Assembly: GCA_030431255.1 (NCBI GenBank)
Contig: JAUIJL010000015.1
Span: 1-64,000 of the forward strand
Direction: 5' to 3'
Length of the DNA stretch: 64,000 nt
From: Thermoanaerobaculia bacterium
GTDB lineage: Bacteria > Acidobacteriota > Thermoanaerobaculia > Multivoradales > J023
Shown piece by piece: positions 27,293 to 36,787 of the stretch. Every line of letters starts with the position of its first letter. The first letter of the stretch is position 1. A program made the translations under genes and the position numbers. The notes under the pieces are model-generated. The model was given only the letters and a program-made list of their open reading frames with translations, was not told the DNA's origin and searched no databases.

Positions 27293-28305
27293 GGTGTCTC
27301 CTCCGTCGACCTGAATAGTCCGGTGCCGAGGTGTAGGGTGAGGAAAAGAGCCGCGGCGGCGATGGGCCATTGAAAGCGTTCTTCCAACAGCTCGACGGTG
27401 TCACTGCCGTAGCTCTTCTTTTCCATAGCTTCGATGCGTTCGAGGATTTGAGAGACGTCGACCGCGGCGCTGGAGGCGCGCATGTAGAGCCCGCCGGTGC
27501 GTCGAGCCAAGGATTCGAGGTTGGTTTCGACCAGTCGGCTGACCACCACCTGATCGTTCTCGTCCCGTTTGTACTCCACCGGTCCGGGGCCGTCGAGCTG
27601 GGGCATTTCCAGGGGTTTGCCGGCTAAAGTGCCGACGCCCACCGCATGCACGATGACACCCTGATCAGCCAAGTCCCTGGCGATGGTCTCCGTGCCCTCA
27701 CCGTGGTCCTCGCCGTCGGAAAGCAGGACGATCACCTGATGTTTACCGGCCTCTTCGGGAAATAGAGCTGCCGCCCGCTCGAGGCAGGGCTCGAGCTCTG
27801 TGCCGGGGGTGGGCAGGGAGCCCGGTTGCACCGCGTCGAGCAAGAGATCGATCACCGCGCCGTCGGTGGTCAGAGGGGCCATCACAACCCCGTCTCCCTC
27901 GGCCTGCACCAGGGCTACTCGATGACCCGGCAGATTCTGGACCAAGGTCCGGATCACGGTTTGGGCCACCCAAAGCCGGGAAGGCTGGAGATCGCGGGTA
28001 GCCATCGACAGCGAGGTGTCGAGCACGAAGACGATGTCGACCCCTTGGCGCTCCACCTGCTGCTCACTCGATCCCCAGCGTGGTTGAGCGAGCGCCAGCA
28101 CGGTGAACGCCAAGCCACCGCACAGGAACGTGACCGAAAGCACCACCCGTTGAACGCTGTGGCTGGGAAAGAGCCGATTCCACAGGCCCTTGGCGGCCCA
28201 CCTTGCCGTGGCTTGCCAGCGCCGGCGCCAGAACCAGGCGGCCAAGAGCGCTGCAGCCGGCACGATGCCCAGGGCCCAGAGCAAATCTGGATGTGCGAGC
28301 TCCAT
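27289..28305 (-). CDS. batB: BatB VWA membrane protein
   Basis: 338 residues, SD GGAGC before ATG. Two N-terminal TM segments (WALGIVPAAALLAAWFW; VVLSVTFLCGGLAFTVLAL). Von Willebrand A domain at ~85-290 with the metal site D-T-S-L-S (VLDTSLSMATRD) and LLSDGEDHG. A third TM lies near the C-terminus (WPIAAAALFLTLHLGTGLF). The VWA face sits in the periplasm and is thought to pair with BatA. Confidence 0.93.
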   Translation of the reverse strand: MELAHPDLLWALGIVPAAALLAAWFWRRRWQATARWAAKGLWNRLFPSHSVQRVVLSVTFLCGGLAFTVLALAQPRWGSSEQQVERQGVDIVFVLDTSLSMATRDLQPSRLWVAQTVIRTLVQNLPGHRVALVQAEGDGVVMAPLTTDGAVIDLLLDAVQPGSLPTPGTELEPCLERAAALFPEEAGKHQVIVLLSDGEDHGEGTETIARDLADQGVIVHAVGVGTLAGKPLEMPQLDGPGPVEYKRDENDQVVVSRLVETNLESLARRTGGLYMRASSAAVDVSQILERIEAMEKKSYGSDTVELLEERFQWPIAAAALFLTLHLGTGLFRSTEETP

Positions 28306-28315
28306 GATCGGCTCC

Positions 28316-29308
28316 TCAGGGTTCCGCCAGCCAACCGAAGGTGGCGGGAAGGAACGGCAGCAGCAAGAGGCCTAGAGCGGCCCAAGCCAGGGGTTGAAAG
28401 GCTTCTTTGTAGCGGATGTACCGCTTTACTTGCATGGGGGTTTTTTCCAGATGATCGATTTCGTCGAAGATACGACGCAGGCTTTCGGGGTCGATGGCTT
28501 GGAAGAATTTTCCTTGGGTCCTTTCGGCGATGCTTTGGAGCAAGGGCTCGTCGACATCCACCTCCATCATGCGGCGCTCGATACGCTCGCGGTTGAAGGC
28601 GTCGACCACTTTCATCGGCACCGGCACCACACCTTTGGTGCCGACCCCGACGGTGTAGACCTTGATCCCGAGCCCCTCACAGACCGCGGCCGCGGATTCG
28701 GGATCGATGGCACCACGGTTGTTGACCCCATCGGTGACCAAGACCACGACCTTGGTTTTTGCCGTGCTGCCGCGGAGTCGGTTGGCGGCGGTCGCCAGGG
28801 CCATGCCGATGGCCGTGCCGTCGGGCAAGGTGTGCAGCTCAATGGAATCCAAGAGCAGCTGCAGCATGGGGTGGTCAGTGGTCAGAGGGGCCTTGGTCAG
28901 CGCTTGACCGGCGAAGACCACGATGCCGACCCGGTCGCCGGTGCGTTTGGCGACGAATTCCTTCATCACGTCTTTGGCCACGGCGAGGCGATTGCGGGGT
29001 TGGAAGTCCTCCGCGGCCATAGAGCCGGAGATATCGAGCACCACTTGGATGTCGATGCCTTCGGTCAAGTTCTCTTCCCGGGAAAATCCGAGCTGGGGGC
29101 GGGCTAGGGCCACGATGAGCAAGCCGAGGGCCAGCAGCCGGCAGTAGAACCCGGCGTGAAGCCGCCAGCTGCCCGAGGGGGCGGAGCCGAGGCTCGAGTA
29201 GGTCAGGGCGCCGTAGGACCGACGACGGTGTCGCAGGAAGGCGAGGATCGGCAGCACCAGGAGCAGCAGCAGAGCCCAAGGATCTTGAAAGCTGGGGCCC
29301 AGATTCAT
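28316..29308 (-). CDS. batA: BatA VWA membrane protein
   Basis: 330 residues; the ATG overlaps the stop of the upstream gene (ATGA), with GGAGG eight bases before. N-terminal TM pair, then a VWA domain with the intact metal-ion site D-I-S-G-S (VVLDISGSMAAEDF, ~90), RTGDRVGIVVFAGQA and VLVTDGVNNRG, and a C-terminal TM (PLAWAALGLLLLPFLPATF). Same architecture as Bacteroides and Leptospira BatA. Confidence 0.94.
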   Translation of the reverse strand: MNLGPSFQDPWALLLLLVLPILAFLRHRRRSYGALTYSSLGSAPSGSWRLHAGFYCRLLALGLLIVALARPQLGFSREENLTEGIDIQVVLDISGSMAAEDFQPRNRLAVAKDVMKEFVAKRTGDRVGIVVFAGQALTKAPLTTDHPMLQLLLDSIELHTLPDGTAIGMALATAANRLRGSTAKTKVVVLVTDGVNNRGAIDPESAAAVCEGLGIKVYTVGVGTKGVVPVPMKVVDAFNRERIERRMMEVDVDEPLLQSIAERTQGKFFQAIDPESLRRIFDEIDHLEKTPMQVKRYIRYKEAFQPLAWAALGLLLLPFLPATFGWLAEP

Positions 29309-30489
29309 GATCGAGCCTCCAGGGACCTCGTGGACGGGCCGGCGTCCGGCGAGCCGTCACCGCTTTCGGGGGCCGGCCGGAATCTTTCTTCCAGACGTTG
29401 CCCGAGCTCGCGGGTGAGACGCACCCTTTCGCGGGTGGTGTCTTCCGTGACGGAGATACCCGCGAATTTCACCATGTCGCAGTCCCGCAGCAGCTGGACG
29501 GTGCGCATGCCCATGTCCGCGGGCAGCATGAGCGGCCGCAGCTTCTCCTGGATTTCGGTGGTGGTGGACTCCACCGCCGAGAATGTGAGTCGGCGACCGA
29601 GGTACCGACGCAGGGCCATGCTGAGCCCGGTATGGGCGGGTTTGACGTAGTCCGGGTCCACTCGATCAAGTCGGGACATCAGCTCTTCCAAGGGCGAAAG
29701 CAGGGTCAGAGGATCGATTTGTCGCTGGAACGGCAGGTGCTCGGCCGGGCTCTGGGCGGCGAGGCGCCGCAACATCAAGTAGAGGCTGAGCAACAACAAA
29801 CCGGTCAGCACCGACGTCGTGACGATGAAGGCGCGGCGTGCGTGGGCCAGCTCGAGGGGGGGGGCCGGCGGCCTGGGTTCCAAGGCCTGGCCCGCGTCTT
29901 CTTCCGCTTGATCGGCCGGCGATCCCGGCGGTGCCTGACCCGGCTGGGCCCTGGGGTCCACCGAGCCGGCTTCGCCTTGCTCGGAAAGATCCGGCAACAC
30001 GGAAACCACCTCGAAGCTCGTGCCGCCTTCACTGCGCAGCTCGAGGGTTTCGTCGCCGAGTGGCAAAGCGATGGTGGCGGTCGGTAGCTTGACCTCGCCG
30101 ACCTCGAAAGACGTGAGCTGTAAAACTTGTTTGAAGATGTGGCGTCCGCTTTGATCTTCGAAGGAGACCGGCTCGGACGCTTCCAGCACCTCCGCGGATC
30201 CCCAGGTTTCCTGCCAAGTGGGGAAGCGGGCCGGCTCCGAGGGTTTGCGCCCCATCCAAACCAAGGTCAGCTCCGCGGTGACCCGGCCGCCGACGGTGAC
30301 CTGCTCCGGCGAGAGGGAGACGGTGACCCTGGCCGGCTGCTGTGGCGATTCCGCGGGATTTGTTGCTCCTTGGGCGGGGTCGGGATCCTGGCCGAAAGAT
30401 GGGCTCGGTAGAGCCGATAGGACGATGGCCATCGAGACCAGGGCCAACCAGAAACGGGATCTCGAAGCGCCGGCGGCAGACGGATTCAT
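29305..30489 (-). CDS. BatD-like/DUF4381-like envelope protein
   Basis: 394 residues from ATG 30489 (GGAGG eight bases upstream, ATGA overlap with the DUF58 gene). The frame is open far upstream, but that part is the antisense of the DUF58 gene. Signal peptide, then one BatD-like Ig domain (RVTVSLSPEQVTVGGRVTAELTLVW). A Pro/Gln/Glu linker and a TM at ~240-262 (FIVTTSVLTGLLLLSLYLML) follow. The cytoplasmic helical domain (MALRRYLGRRLTFSAVESTT ... RDCDMVKFAGI) resembles the tail of DUF4381/BatD proteins. Role inferred from operon membership only. Confidence 0.8.
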   Translation of the reverse strand: MNPSAAGASRSRFWLALVSMAIVLSALPSPSFGQDPDPAQGATNPAESPQQPARVTVSLSPEQVTVGGRVTAELTLVWMGRKPSEPARFPTWQETWGSAEVLEASEPVSFEDQSGRHIFKQVLQLTSFEVGEVKLPTATIALPLGDETLELRSEGGTSFEVVSVLPDLSEQGEAGSVDPRAQPGQAPPGSPADQAEEDAGQALEPRPPAPPLELAHARRAFIVTTSVLTGLLLLSLYLMLRRLAAQSPAEHLPFQRQIDPLTLLSPLEELMSRLDRVDPDYVKPAHTGLSMALRRYLGRRLTFSAVESTTTEIQEKLRPLMLPADMGMRTVQLLRDCDMVKFAGISVTEDTTRERVRLTRELGQRLEERFRPAPESGDGSPDAGPSTRSLEARS

Positions 30490-31424
30490 CGGGAGATCCT
30501 CCGTCGCCGCCGCTGGAAGAAGTCCACCAGCGTGCCGAGGTAGGGGCGATCCGTGCGAATTTCCAGGTGATCGACCCCCAAGCTGCGGATCAAGCGCAGC
30601 AGCTCGGACCGCTGACGGTGGCGCAAGTCCGTTTGGTGGCGCGACCATTTTCGGCCGGTCAAGACCGCGGTTTTGCCGGTTTCGGCGTCGCGCAGCACCA
30701 CAGGTCCGGCCGCCGGAGGCCGATGGTCCAAGGGATCGTAGATCTCCAACACGATGACGTCGTGGCGAGCCGCCGCGGCCTTGAGGGCGGACTCGGGGAT
30801 GGAGTCCAGGAAATCGGAAATGACGAACAATACCGAGCGCTGTTTGAGGGTCTTGAGGGTCGCCCAGAGGGAGGTGTCCAAGTCGGTCCGGCCCCCCGAG
30901 CGCCGCGCCAGAACCTCGCGCACCAAACGCAGCACGTGGGTGCGACGACGGTCCGGGCGTAGGAAGAGCTCGAGGCGATCGGAGATCAGCGCGGCTCCCA
31001 CTCGATCCTGGTTGCCCACCGCGGCAAATGCCAGCAAAGCCGTGAGCTCGGCGGCCAGCTCGCGTTTGAGGATGGCGCGGGAGCCGTAGGCCAAGCTGCC
31101 GGAGACGTCCACGGCGATGAAAACGGTGAGGTCTCTCTCTTCCACGTAGCGCTTGATGTAGGGGTGGCCCATGCGCGCCGTGACGTTCCAATCGATGGTG
31201 CGGATCTCGTCACCGGGCTCGTAGGGACGAACCTCGGAGAATTCCACCCCACGACCCTTGAACGCAGAGTGGTAGTCCCCGGCCACACCTTGATCGACCA
31301 AGCGCTTAGTGGAGATCTCGATGCGGCGTACTTTGCGCATCAGATCCGCCGGCAGGTCCGGTCGATCCGTTTTGGGGGTCGGCTTCGGGGCCGGTTTGGT
31401 GAATCGCAGCAGATGCTTGAGCAA
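30486..31424 (-). CDS. DUF58 (VWA-like) protein
   Basis: 312 residues from TTG 31424 with GGAGGA six bases upstream. It has the signature FKGRGVEFSEVRPYEPGDE followed by RTIDWN, then a VWA-like core with FIAVDVSGSLAYGS. No TM. DUF58 proteins travel with MoxR AAA ATPases and are proposed partners or substrates in metal-dependent assembly of envelope VWA complexes. It lies 22 bp after moxR and overlaps the next gene. Confidence 0.93.
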   Translation of the reverse strand: MLKHLLRFTKPAPKPTPKTDRPDLPADLMRKVRRIEISTKRLVDQGVAGDYHSAFKGRGVEFSEVRPYEPGDEIRTIDWNVTARMGHPYIKRYVEERDLTVFIAVDVSGSLAYGSRAILKRELAAELTALLAFAAVGNQDRVGAALISDRLELFLRPDRRRTHVLRLVREVLARRSGGRTDLDTSLWATLKTLKQRSVLFVISDFLDSIPESALKAAAARHDVIVLEIYDPLDHRPPAAGPVVLRDAETGKTAVLTGRKWSRHQTDLRHRQRSELLRLIRSLGVDHLEIRTDRPYLGTLVDFFQRRRRRISR

Positions 31425-31446
31425 GGCTTCCTCCGCGGCGTCCGGA

Positions 31447-32430
31447 TCAGGGGACGGGAACGCGATCCAACAGACGGCTCACCAATTGGTCGGTCGAGAT
31501 TTCCTCGGCTTCGGCTTCGTAGGTGGGCACGATGCGATGGCGCAAGACGTCGAGGGCGATCTCCTTCACATCTTCCGGAATGACGAACGCGCGACCCCGC
31601 ACCAAAGCCAGGCCCTTGGCCGCCCGAGCGAGGAAGAGGGTGGCTCGGGGGGAAGCGCCGAAGGCGATCAGATCCGCCAAATCGTCAAAGCCCGTGGCCC
31701 GGGGCTCGCGGGTGGCGTGCACGATGTCGATGATGTAGGAGCGCATCTTGGCGTCGAGCAACACCTGATCGGCGGAGGTCCGCAGCTCGAGCAGGCGGGG
31801 GCGATCGATCAGAGTCTCCACATGGATGGGCGCCTCCACCAACATGCGATCGAGGATCTCGCCCTCGTCGGAGCGAGTGGGGTAGGTCAGCTTCAGCTTC
31901 ATCATGAAGCGGTCGACCTGGGCCTCGGCGAGGGGATAGGTGCCCTCTTGCTCGATCGGATTTTGAGTCGCCAAGACCATGAACGGGTCGTCGAGCCGAT
32001 ACGTCGTATCACCCAGGGTCACCTGACGTTCTTCCATGCATTCCAGCAGGGCGGACTGGACTTTGGCCGGGGCGCGGTTGATTTCGTCCGCGAGCACGAT
32101 GTGATTGAAGATCGGCCCTTTTCGCGGTTGGAACTCACCGGTTTTTTGATCGTAGATCAAGGTGCCGATGAGATCCGCGGGCAGCAAATCGGGGGTGAAT
32201 TGAATGCGCTGGAAATCGATGTGCAGGGTCGAAGCCAGGGTCTTCACCGCCAAGGTTTTGGCCAAGCCGGGCACACCCTCGATCAGCAGGTGTCCGCGGG
32301 TCAGCAGACCGACGAGAAGCCGATCGATCAAATAGTCCTGGCCGACGATCACCTTGCGGATTTCGGCCTCGATGCGCTTCAGCTCGTGGGTGTCCCGTTC
32401 CACGTCACGGGTTGCGGGGGTGGCTTCCAT
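31447..32430 (-). CDS. moxR: MoxR-family AAA+ ATPase
   Basis: 327 residues. Walker A is LIEGVPGLAKT (~51-61), Walker B VLADEINRAP, sensor-1 VLATQNPIEQEGTYPLAEAQ, and the C-terminal lid includes GASPRATLFLARAAKG. MoxR proteins are chaperone-like ATPases acting on the VWA proteins encoded in the same operon. First gene of the minus-strand Bat operon. Confidence 0.95.
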   Translation of the reverse strand: MEATPATRDVERDTHELKRIEAEIRKVIVGQDYLIDRLLVGLLTRGHLLIEGVPGLAKTLAVKTLASTLHIDFQRIQFTPDLLPADLIGTLIYDQKTGEFQPRKGPIFNHIVLADEINRAPAKVQSALLECMEERQVTLGDTTYRLDDPFMVLATQNPIEQEGTYPLAEAQVDRFMMKLKLTYPTRSDEGEILDRMLVEAPIHVETLIDRPRLLELRTSADQVLLDAKMRSYIIDIVHATREPRATGFDDLADLIAFGASPRATLFLARAAKGLALVRGRAFVIPEDVKEIALDVLRHRIVPTYEAEAEEISTDQLVSRLLDRVPVP

Positions 32431-32741
32431 CGTTATGCTTCTCCGACTCGAATTCGCTGCCTACGTAAATCCGGGACACAACTATCCCGGGAAGGGCCAC
32501 AGAAGGTGATCGGTTCTGCAAGGCTAATGCCACGGGTCGCTCGGCTCTGAGAGGCCTTCCCGCGTTGGAGCGGATCCAGTCGGGTGCAATTTCGTCAGGG
32601 TGCCGATCGGCGAGGCGCCAATTTGACACTCCTTCTTCCCCGTTGGGGAGGCATGCTCTCCTGCCCTCGAAGCACCGAGCATTCGGCGGAAGCGGCCTCA
32701 TTTCCCGTGGACTTCGGGCGAAGTCGTACTATCCTTCGGCC
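32431..32741. other. Intergenic region between divergent moxR and rsmA
   Basis: 311 bp. Must hold the Bat-operon promoter, but no good minus-strand -35/-10 pair stands out. On the plus strand a TTGACA (32623-32628) has no -10 partner at 16-18 bp. Confidence 0.5.
32727..32732 (+). promoter_or_regulatory. Possible -10 element placing the rsmA start at the 5' end
   Basis: TACTAT (matches TATAAT in four positions) ends nine bases before ATG 32742, which has no SD. This fits a leaderless rsmA transcript. Confidence 0.3.
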
Positions 32742-33566
32742 ATGGGCAATCAGCGTAAGCATCCCGGATACAAAAAGAAATTCGGTCAGCACCACCTCAG
32801 ATCCGGTGAGCTGTGCCGTCCTTTGATCGACTTCCTGCGGCCTCGGGGAGGGTCGGTGGTGGAGATCGGGCCGGGGGGAGGAGTGCTCACCGCGGAGCTG
32901 GTGTCGGCCGGTGCCCGGGTGCTGGCCTTGGAGGTCGATTTGCCCTGGGCGTTTCATCTTCGCAGGGACATCCCGTCTGAGGAGCTGCGGATCGCGGTGA
33001 TGGACGCCCAGCAATTTCCTTGGCAGCGCCTCCGGGAACCAACTTTGATCACCGGCAATCTGCCCTTCAACGTCGGCACCCGTTTGGTGGAGCAAACCCT
33101 CGAGGCGGCGGCCGTCGCGCCTGAAAGATTCCCCCGGCTCGGATATATGTTGCAACAGGAAGTCGCCGATCGCTTGACCGCCCGACCCGGCGAAAAGGCC
33201 TACGGTGCCTTGACGGTGTTGGTCCGTGCCCTGGCCGATGCGATTCCCCTCGGCACCCTGTCCCCGGGCGCTTTTAGGCCGCCACCGAAAGTGTCCGCCG
33301 CCTTTGTCGGCCTGACGCCGCGCTCCCCTGCGGTGCCCTTCGAGCATTGGGCCGCTTTTCGCAAGCTGGTTCACGGCGCCTTCTCCCAACGACGCAAGAC
33401 CCTGCGCAATTCCCTGGGCTCGGCGTTGGGCAAAGAGGAAGCGGCCGCGTTGCTGGATGCGGTGGATCTCGACCCCAGGATCCGCGGTGAAGCCTTGGAT
33501 TTGGGGGATTTTGTCTCGTTATTTGAAGCCTTTTTGCGGCAAGAGTCGCCCACAGGGCCCGATTGA
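32742..33566 (+). CDS. rsmA: 16S rRNA A1518/A1519 dimethyltransferase
   Basis: 274 residues from ATG 32742; longer in-frame starts add non-homologous sequence. KKKFGQHHLRSGELCRPLI is the family N-terminus. Motif I is VVEIGPGGGVLTAELV. Motif IV reads NLPFNVGT; most KsgA proteins have NLPY, and Phe is a conservative but notable change at the base-stacking residue. FSQRRKTLRNSL is the C-terminal signature. It methylates two adenines in helix 45 during 30S maturation. Confidence 0.93.
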   Translation: MGNQRKHPGYKKKFGQHHLRSGELCRPLIDFLRPRGGSVVEIGPGGGVLTAELVSAGARVLALEVDLPWAFHLRRDIPSEELRIAVMDAQQFPWQRLREPTLITGNLPFNVGTRLVEQTLEAAAVAPERFPRLGYMLQQEVADRLTARPGEKAYGALTVLVRALADAIPLGTLSPGAFRPPPKVSAAFVGLTPRSPAVPFEHWAAFRKLVHGAFSQRRKTLRNSLGSALGKEEAAALLDAVDLDPRIRGEALDLGDFVSLFEAFLRQESPTGPD

Positions 33567-33928
33567 CCCCAGCCGACGTCGAATCGACATATCTTCTCAG
33601 TCGCTCATCATGTGGTATTCGAGCGCCTGCTCGACACTAGATGTTGTGTGAAATTCGAATCTCGTCGATTTTCAGCCGGTTCCGGCGACCGGCAATCCGT
33701 GCCATGCGCCTTGGCCCTAGGCCGTTGAAATGCTAGACTTTATGCATAGTTAGCATGACTTTGCTCTAGTGATGCTCTAAATTGAACGGCTTCCTCCGGT
33801 TCTTCCAGGTGTCGGGTGTCCAAGCCGAAATCCGGATCTCAGCTGAAATACCGACCGTCTCAGCTGTGAGCCGAGCTCCACCGGGTCTCTTTTGGGGACT
33901 CGCCTCTTTGGGACTTGAATCGAAAACG
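33567..33928. other. Intergenic/leader region before ftsK
   Basis: 362 bp. The ftsK frame is open from a TTG at 33782, so the coding start is uncertain. A weak promoter pair TTGAAA (33725) / TAGTTA (33747) is the only regulatory candidate. No tRNA: the lone TTCGAATC at ~33655 has no stem around it. Confidence 0.5.
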
Positions 33929-36784
33929 ATGTCGACTGCTTCCGCCACCCGTTCCACGAAGCTTCTTCCGAGGCTGCCGATCTCTTCGGAGAAGGGCAAC
34001 GAAATCCTGGGATTCGTGCTCGGCGCCTTCGTGGTGTTGTTGTTCGGCAGCCTGCTGAGCCACCATCCGAGCGATGCCAGCTGGTTGCACCAAACCCTGG
34101 ACAGCGAATCCGGCCGGGTGCGCAATTTCGTCGGTCCCTTCGGCGCGCAGCTCTCGGCCCTGTGTTTCGCCCTTCTCGGCTTGGCGTCTTTCTTCTTACC
34201 TGTTTTGCTGGCTTTCGAGGCTTGGGCGCGTTTCACCCACCGGGAGCGGTCGGACGTTTCCGGCCGGGGCTTCGGGGTCGGCACGACTCTGGTTTTCTCT
34301 CCGGCCTTGCTGCACCTGCTGCTCGGTTCCGTGACCTGGCGAGGCGTGCCGGTCGACGCGGGCGGGTCTCTGGGATCCGTGCTCTCCGGTCTGCTGGTCT
34401 CCAAGCTCAACGCCGGGGGAGCGTTCGTCGTGTTGGCCGCGGTCCTGCTGGTGGCCGGCAGCTTGGTGGCACAGAGCACGCTCAAAGAAATGATCACGGC
34501 TTGGCGACAACAGGGAGCCGGGGTGTGGCAACGGGGCATCTTGGCCTGGGCCCAACACAGCAAGCGTCGGCGAGAGCGGAATACCCGTCGCCGGGTGCTG
34601 GAGCACCACACCCACGGTGAGATGCACGGCTCGAAACGCACCTTGGAAGACGAGCCGCTTCGCCGGAACCAGGGGCTGAGGGTGCAGCGCCGCGGGGTAG
34701 ATTTCGAAGAATCCGGGATGATCGAGCCGCCGGCGGCCAGGGACGAGCTCGCTGGACGCTCCGTGCCCGCCGTGGTGCAGGCACCAGCCGCCAAAAAGCT
34801 GGATTTGCCGTTGAGGGTGACGGCCAAGAGAGGTGAAGGTCATTTCGCCGTGCGAAAGGTGCGTCTTGGGGCACCCTCGGACCACGGCATGCCGATCTCC
34901 ACCGGCGCCGGCGGTGGTTTCCGACCCGCGGGCGATGGCTCCGGCGCCCTATCTATGGCACCCGGCGGGACGACGTCTATGACGCCCGGTGGGGCAGCGT
35001 CCGGTGTCGAGCCCGCTCCAGCCGCGGCCTTCGAGCCGTTCGGCGGTGCATCGGGCTCGGGTCCTGCCATGCGACAAACCGTCGCGCCTTCGGCTACGGC
35101 GCCTTCGGCCGCCGTGACCGAGCCGCCCTTCTCGTCTCCGGGACCGCCGGCTGCAAACCCACCGGCGGCGAGGACCTCCGCGGTGCAAGAATTTCAGCCG
35201 ATCTCAAGGCCGGCACCGCCACCCTTGGTGTCGGCCGGGCCGCCCAAGGGGCCCGTGGTGCAGGAGGATCTGGGCATCGAGCCGGAGCTGCCGGAGCTGC
35301 CGCCGGTCAACCTCCTGTGCACCGAGAAGCCGGTTCGGCACAGCGACGAGTCCGCGCTGGTGAGACGCGGCGAGGTCATCGAGGAATCCTGTCAGCACTT
35401 CGGGGTTTCCGGTGAGATCGCCGGCATCGGGCCGGGGCCGGTCATCACGGTTTTCGAGTTCCAACCCGCTCCCGGGGTCAAGGTCTCCAAGGTCGTCAAC
35501 CTACAAGACGATCTGGCGCTGGCTTTGAAGGCGGATTCCGTGCGCATCGACCGCATTCCCGGCCGCTCGACCATGGGCATGGAAGTCCCGAACGACAAGC
35601 GCTCGATCATTCATCTCGGGCAGCTGTTGGCCAACGAATCGTTCAAGAAGTCGAAATCCGTGTTGTCCATGGCATTGGGGGTCGATATTCACGGTCGTCC
35701 GGTCTATCAGGATCTGGCCACCATGCCCCACCTGCTGGTGGCCGGTGCGACCGGCGCCGGTAAGTCCGTCGGTTTGCAGAGCATGATCACGTCGATCCTC
35801 TACAAGGCCACTAAAGACGAGGTCAAATTCATCTTCATCGATCCGAAGCGGGTGGAGCTGGGGGTCTACTCGGAAATTCCCCACCTCAAAACCGAGGTGG
35901 TGGTGGAACCCAAAAAAGCGGCCAATGCCCTGCGTTGGGCGGTCTCGGAGATGGAGCGACGTTATCGGTTGCTGGCCGAGGTCCATGTGCGCTCGATCGA
36001 TATCTACAATCGAGCCATTCGCAATCCGGAGGAGCGGCGGCGTCTCACCCTGCATGAAGGGGAGAGCGAATTCGACGCCGCGGACATCAAACCGCTGCCT
36101 TATTACGTGATCATCATCGACGAGCTGGCGGATCTGATGATGGTGGCCTCGTCGGATGTGGAGACGTCGATCGCCCGGCTGGCGCAGATGGCCCGCGCGG
36201 TGGGCATTCACTTGATCGTCGCCACCCAGCGGCCGTCGGTGGACGTGCTGACCGGCACGATCAAGGCCAACTTCCCGTGTCGTTTGGCTTTTGCCACCGC
36301 GACCCGGCACGACTCGAGGACCATTCTCGACCAGGTCGGAGCGGAGAAGCTGCTCGGCAAGGGTGATGCCCTGTTCATGCCGCCCGGCACCTCGCGCATC
36401 ATGCGGCTGCACGGGGCTTATATCAGCGAGCAGGAGACGGCGGCTTTGATCCGTTGGCTCAAGCGGCGGGGCAAGCCGGATCTGGACCCCGATGTGGTCA
36501 AGGCTCCTGAAGAAGAAGCCCAGAGCGGTGGTGGCTCCGGCGGGGGCGACGCCGATCCGCTCTTTGAGGAAGCGGCCCAGCTGGTGGTTCGGGAGCGACA
36601 GGGCTCGGCCAGCTTCCTACAACGTCGGATGCGAGTGGGATTCTCACGGGCCGCCCGTTTGATCGACATGTTGGAAGCCGATGGTCTGCTCGGGCCGGCC
36701 CAGGGCTCGAAGCCTCGGGATGTCCTTGTGCCCGTGGACTTCTTCGATGAAATCAGCGGTCACAAAGACGCGGTAGAGGATTAG
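33929..36784 (+). CDS. ftsK: FtsK/SpoIIIE DNA translocase
   Basis: 951 residues from ATG 33929 (SD weak; TTG 33782 would add 49 residues). Four N-terminal TM segments (GFVLGAFVVLLFGSLL; LCFALLGLASFFLPVLLAF; ...), a ~270-residue basic then Pro/Ala/Gly-rich linker, and the RecA-like motor with Walker A GATGAGKS (~604) and Walker B YYVIIIDELADLMM (~725). Further motor motifs are ATQRPSVDVLTGTIKANFP and DALFMPPGTS. The C-terminal gamma winged helix (SFLQRRMRVGFSRAARLIDM) reads KOPS sites. It pumps chromosomes at the septum. Confidence 0.95.
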   Translation: MSTASATRSTKLLPRLPISSEKGNEILGFVLGAFVVLLFGSLLSHHPSDASWLHQTLDSESGRVRNFVGPFGAQLSALCFALLGLASFFLPVLLAFEAWARFTHRERSDVSGRGFGVGTTLVFSPALLHLLLGSVTWRGVPVDAGGSLGSVLSGLLVSKLNAGGAFVVLAAVLLVAGSLVAQSTLKEMITAWRQQGAGVWQRGILAWAQHSKRRRERNTRRRVLEHHTHGEMHGSKRTLEDEPLRRNQGLRVQRRGVDFEESGMIEPPAARDELAGRSVPAVVQAPAAKKLDLPLRVTAKRGEGHFAVRKVRLGAPSDHGMPISTGAGGGFRPAGDGSGALSMAPGGTTSMTPGGAASGVEPAPAAAFEPFGGASGSGPAMRQTVAPSATAPSAAVTEPPFSSPGPPAANPPAARTSAVQEFQPISRPAPPPLVSAGPPKGPVVQEDLGIEPELPELPPVNLLCTEKPVRHSDESALVRRGEVIEESCQHFGVSGEIAGIGPGPVITVFEFQPAPGVKVSKVVNLQDDLALALKADSVRIDRIPGRSTMGMEVPNDKRSIIHLGQLLANESFKKSKSVLSMALGVDIHGRPVYQDLATMPHLLVAGATGAGKSVGLQSMITSILYKATKDEVKFIFIDPKRVELGVYSEIPHLKTEVVVEPKKAANALRWAVSEMERRYRLLAEVHVRSIDIYNRAIRNPEERRRLTLHEGESEFDAADIKPLPYYVIIIDELADLMMVASSDVETSIARLAQMARAVGIHLIVATQRPSVDVLTGTIKANFPCRLAFATATRHDSRTILDQVGAEKLLGKGDALFMPPGTSRIMRLHGAYISEQETAALIRWLKRRGKPDLDPDVVKAPEEEAQSGGGSGGGDADPLFEEAAQLVVRERQGSASFLQRRMRVGFSRAARLIDMLEADGLLGPAQGSKPRDVLVPVDFFDEISGHKDAVED

Positions 36785-36787
36785 TCG

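Noticed and set aside
29305-31191. 628-residue open frame covering the BatD-like gene and antisense to DUF58
   Set aside because: Only the part from 30489 down has a signal peptide, SD and homology-like features; the upstream part is the antisense of the DUF58 gene.
32595-33389. 264-residue minus-strand ORF
   Set aside because: Antisense shadow of rsmA, with no SD and no family features.
33640-33670. tRNA T-loop-like TTCGAATC
   Set aside because: No flanking T-stem, anticodon arm or acceptor stem could be drawn.
33838-33849. CTCAGCTGAAAT shared with 39256-39267 as a regulatory motif
   Set aside because: Two 12-bp copies in unrelated leaders, with no symmetry partner beyond the CAGCTG core; could be chance.
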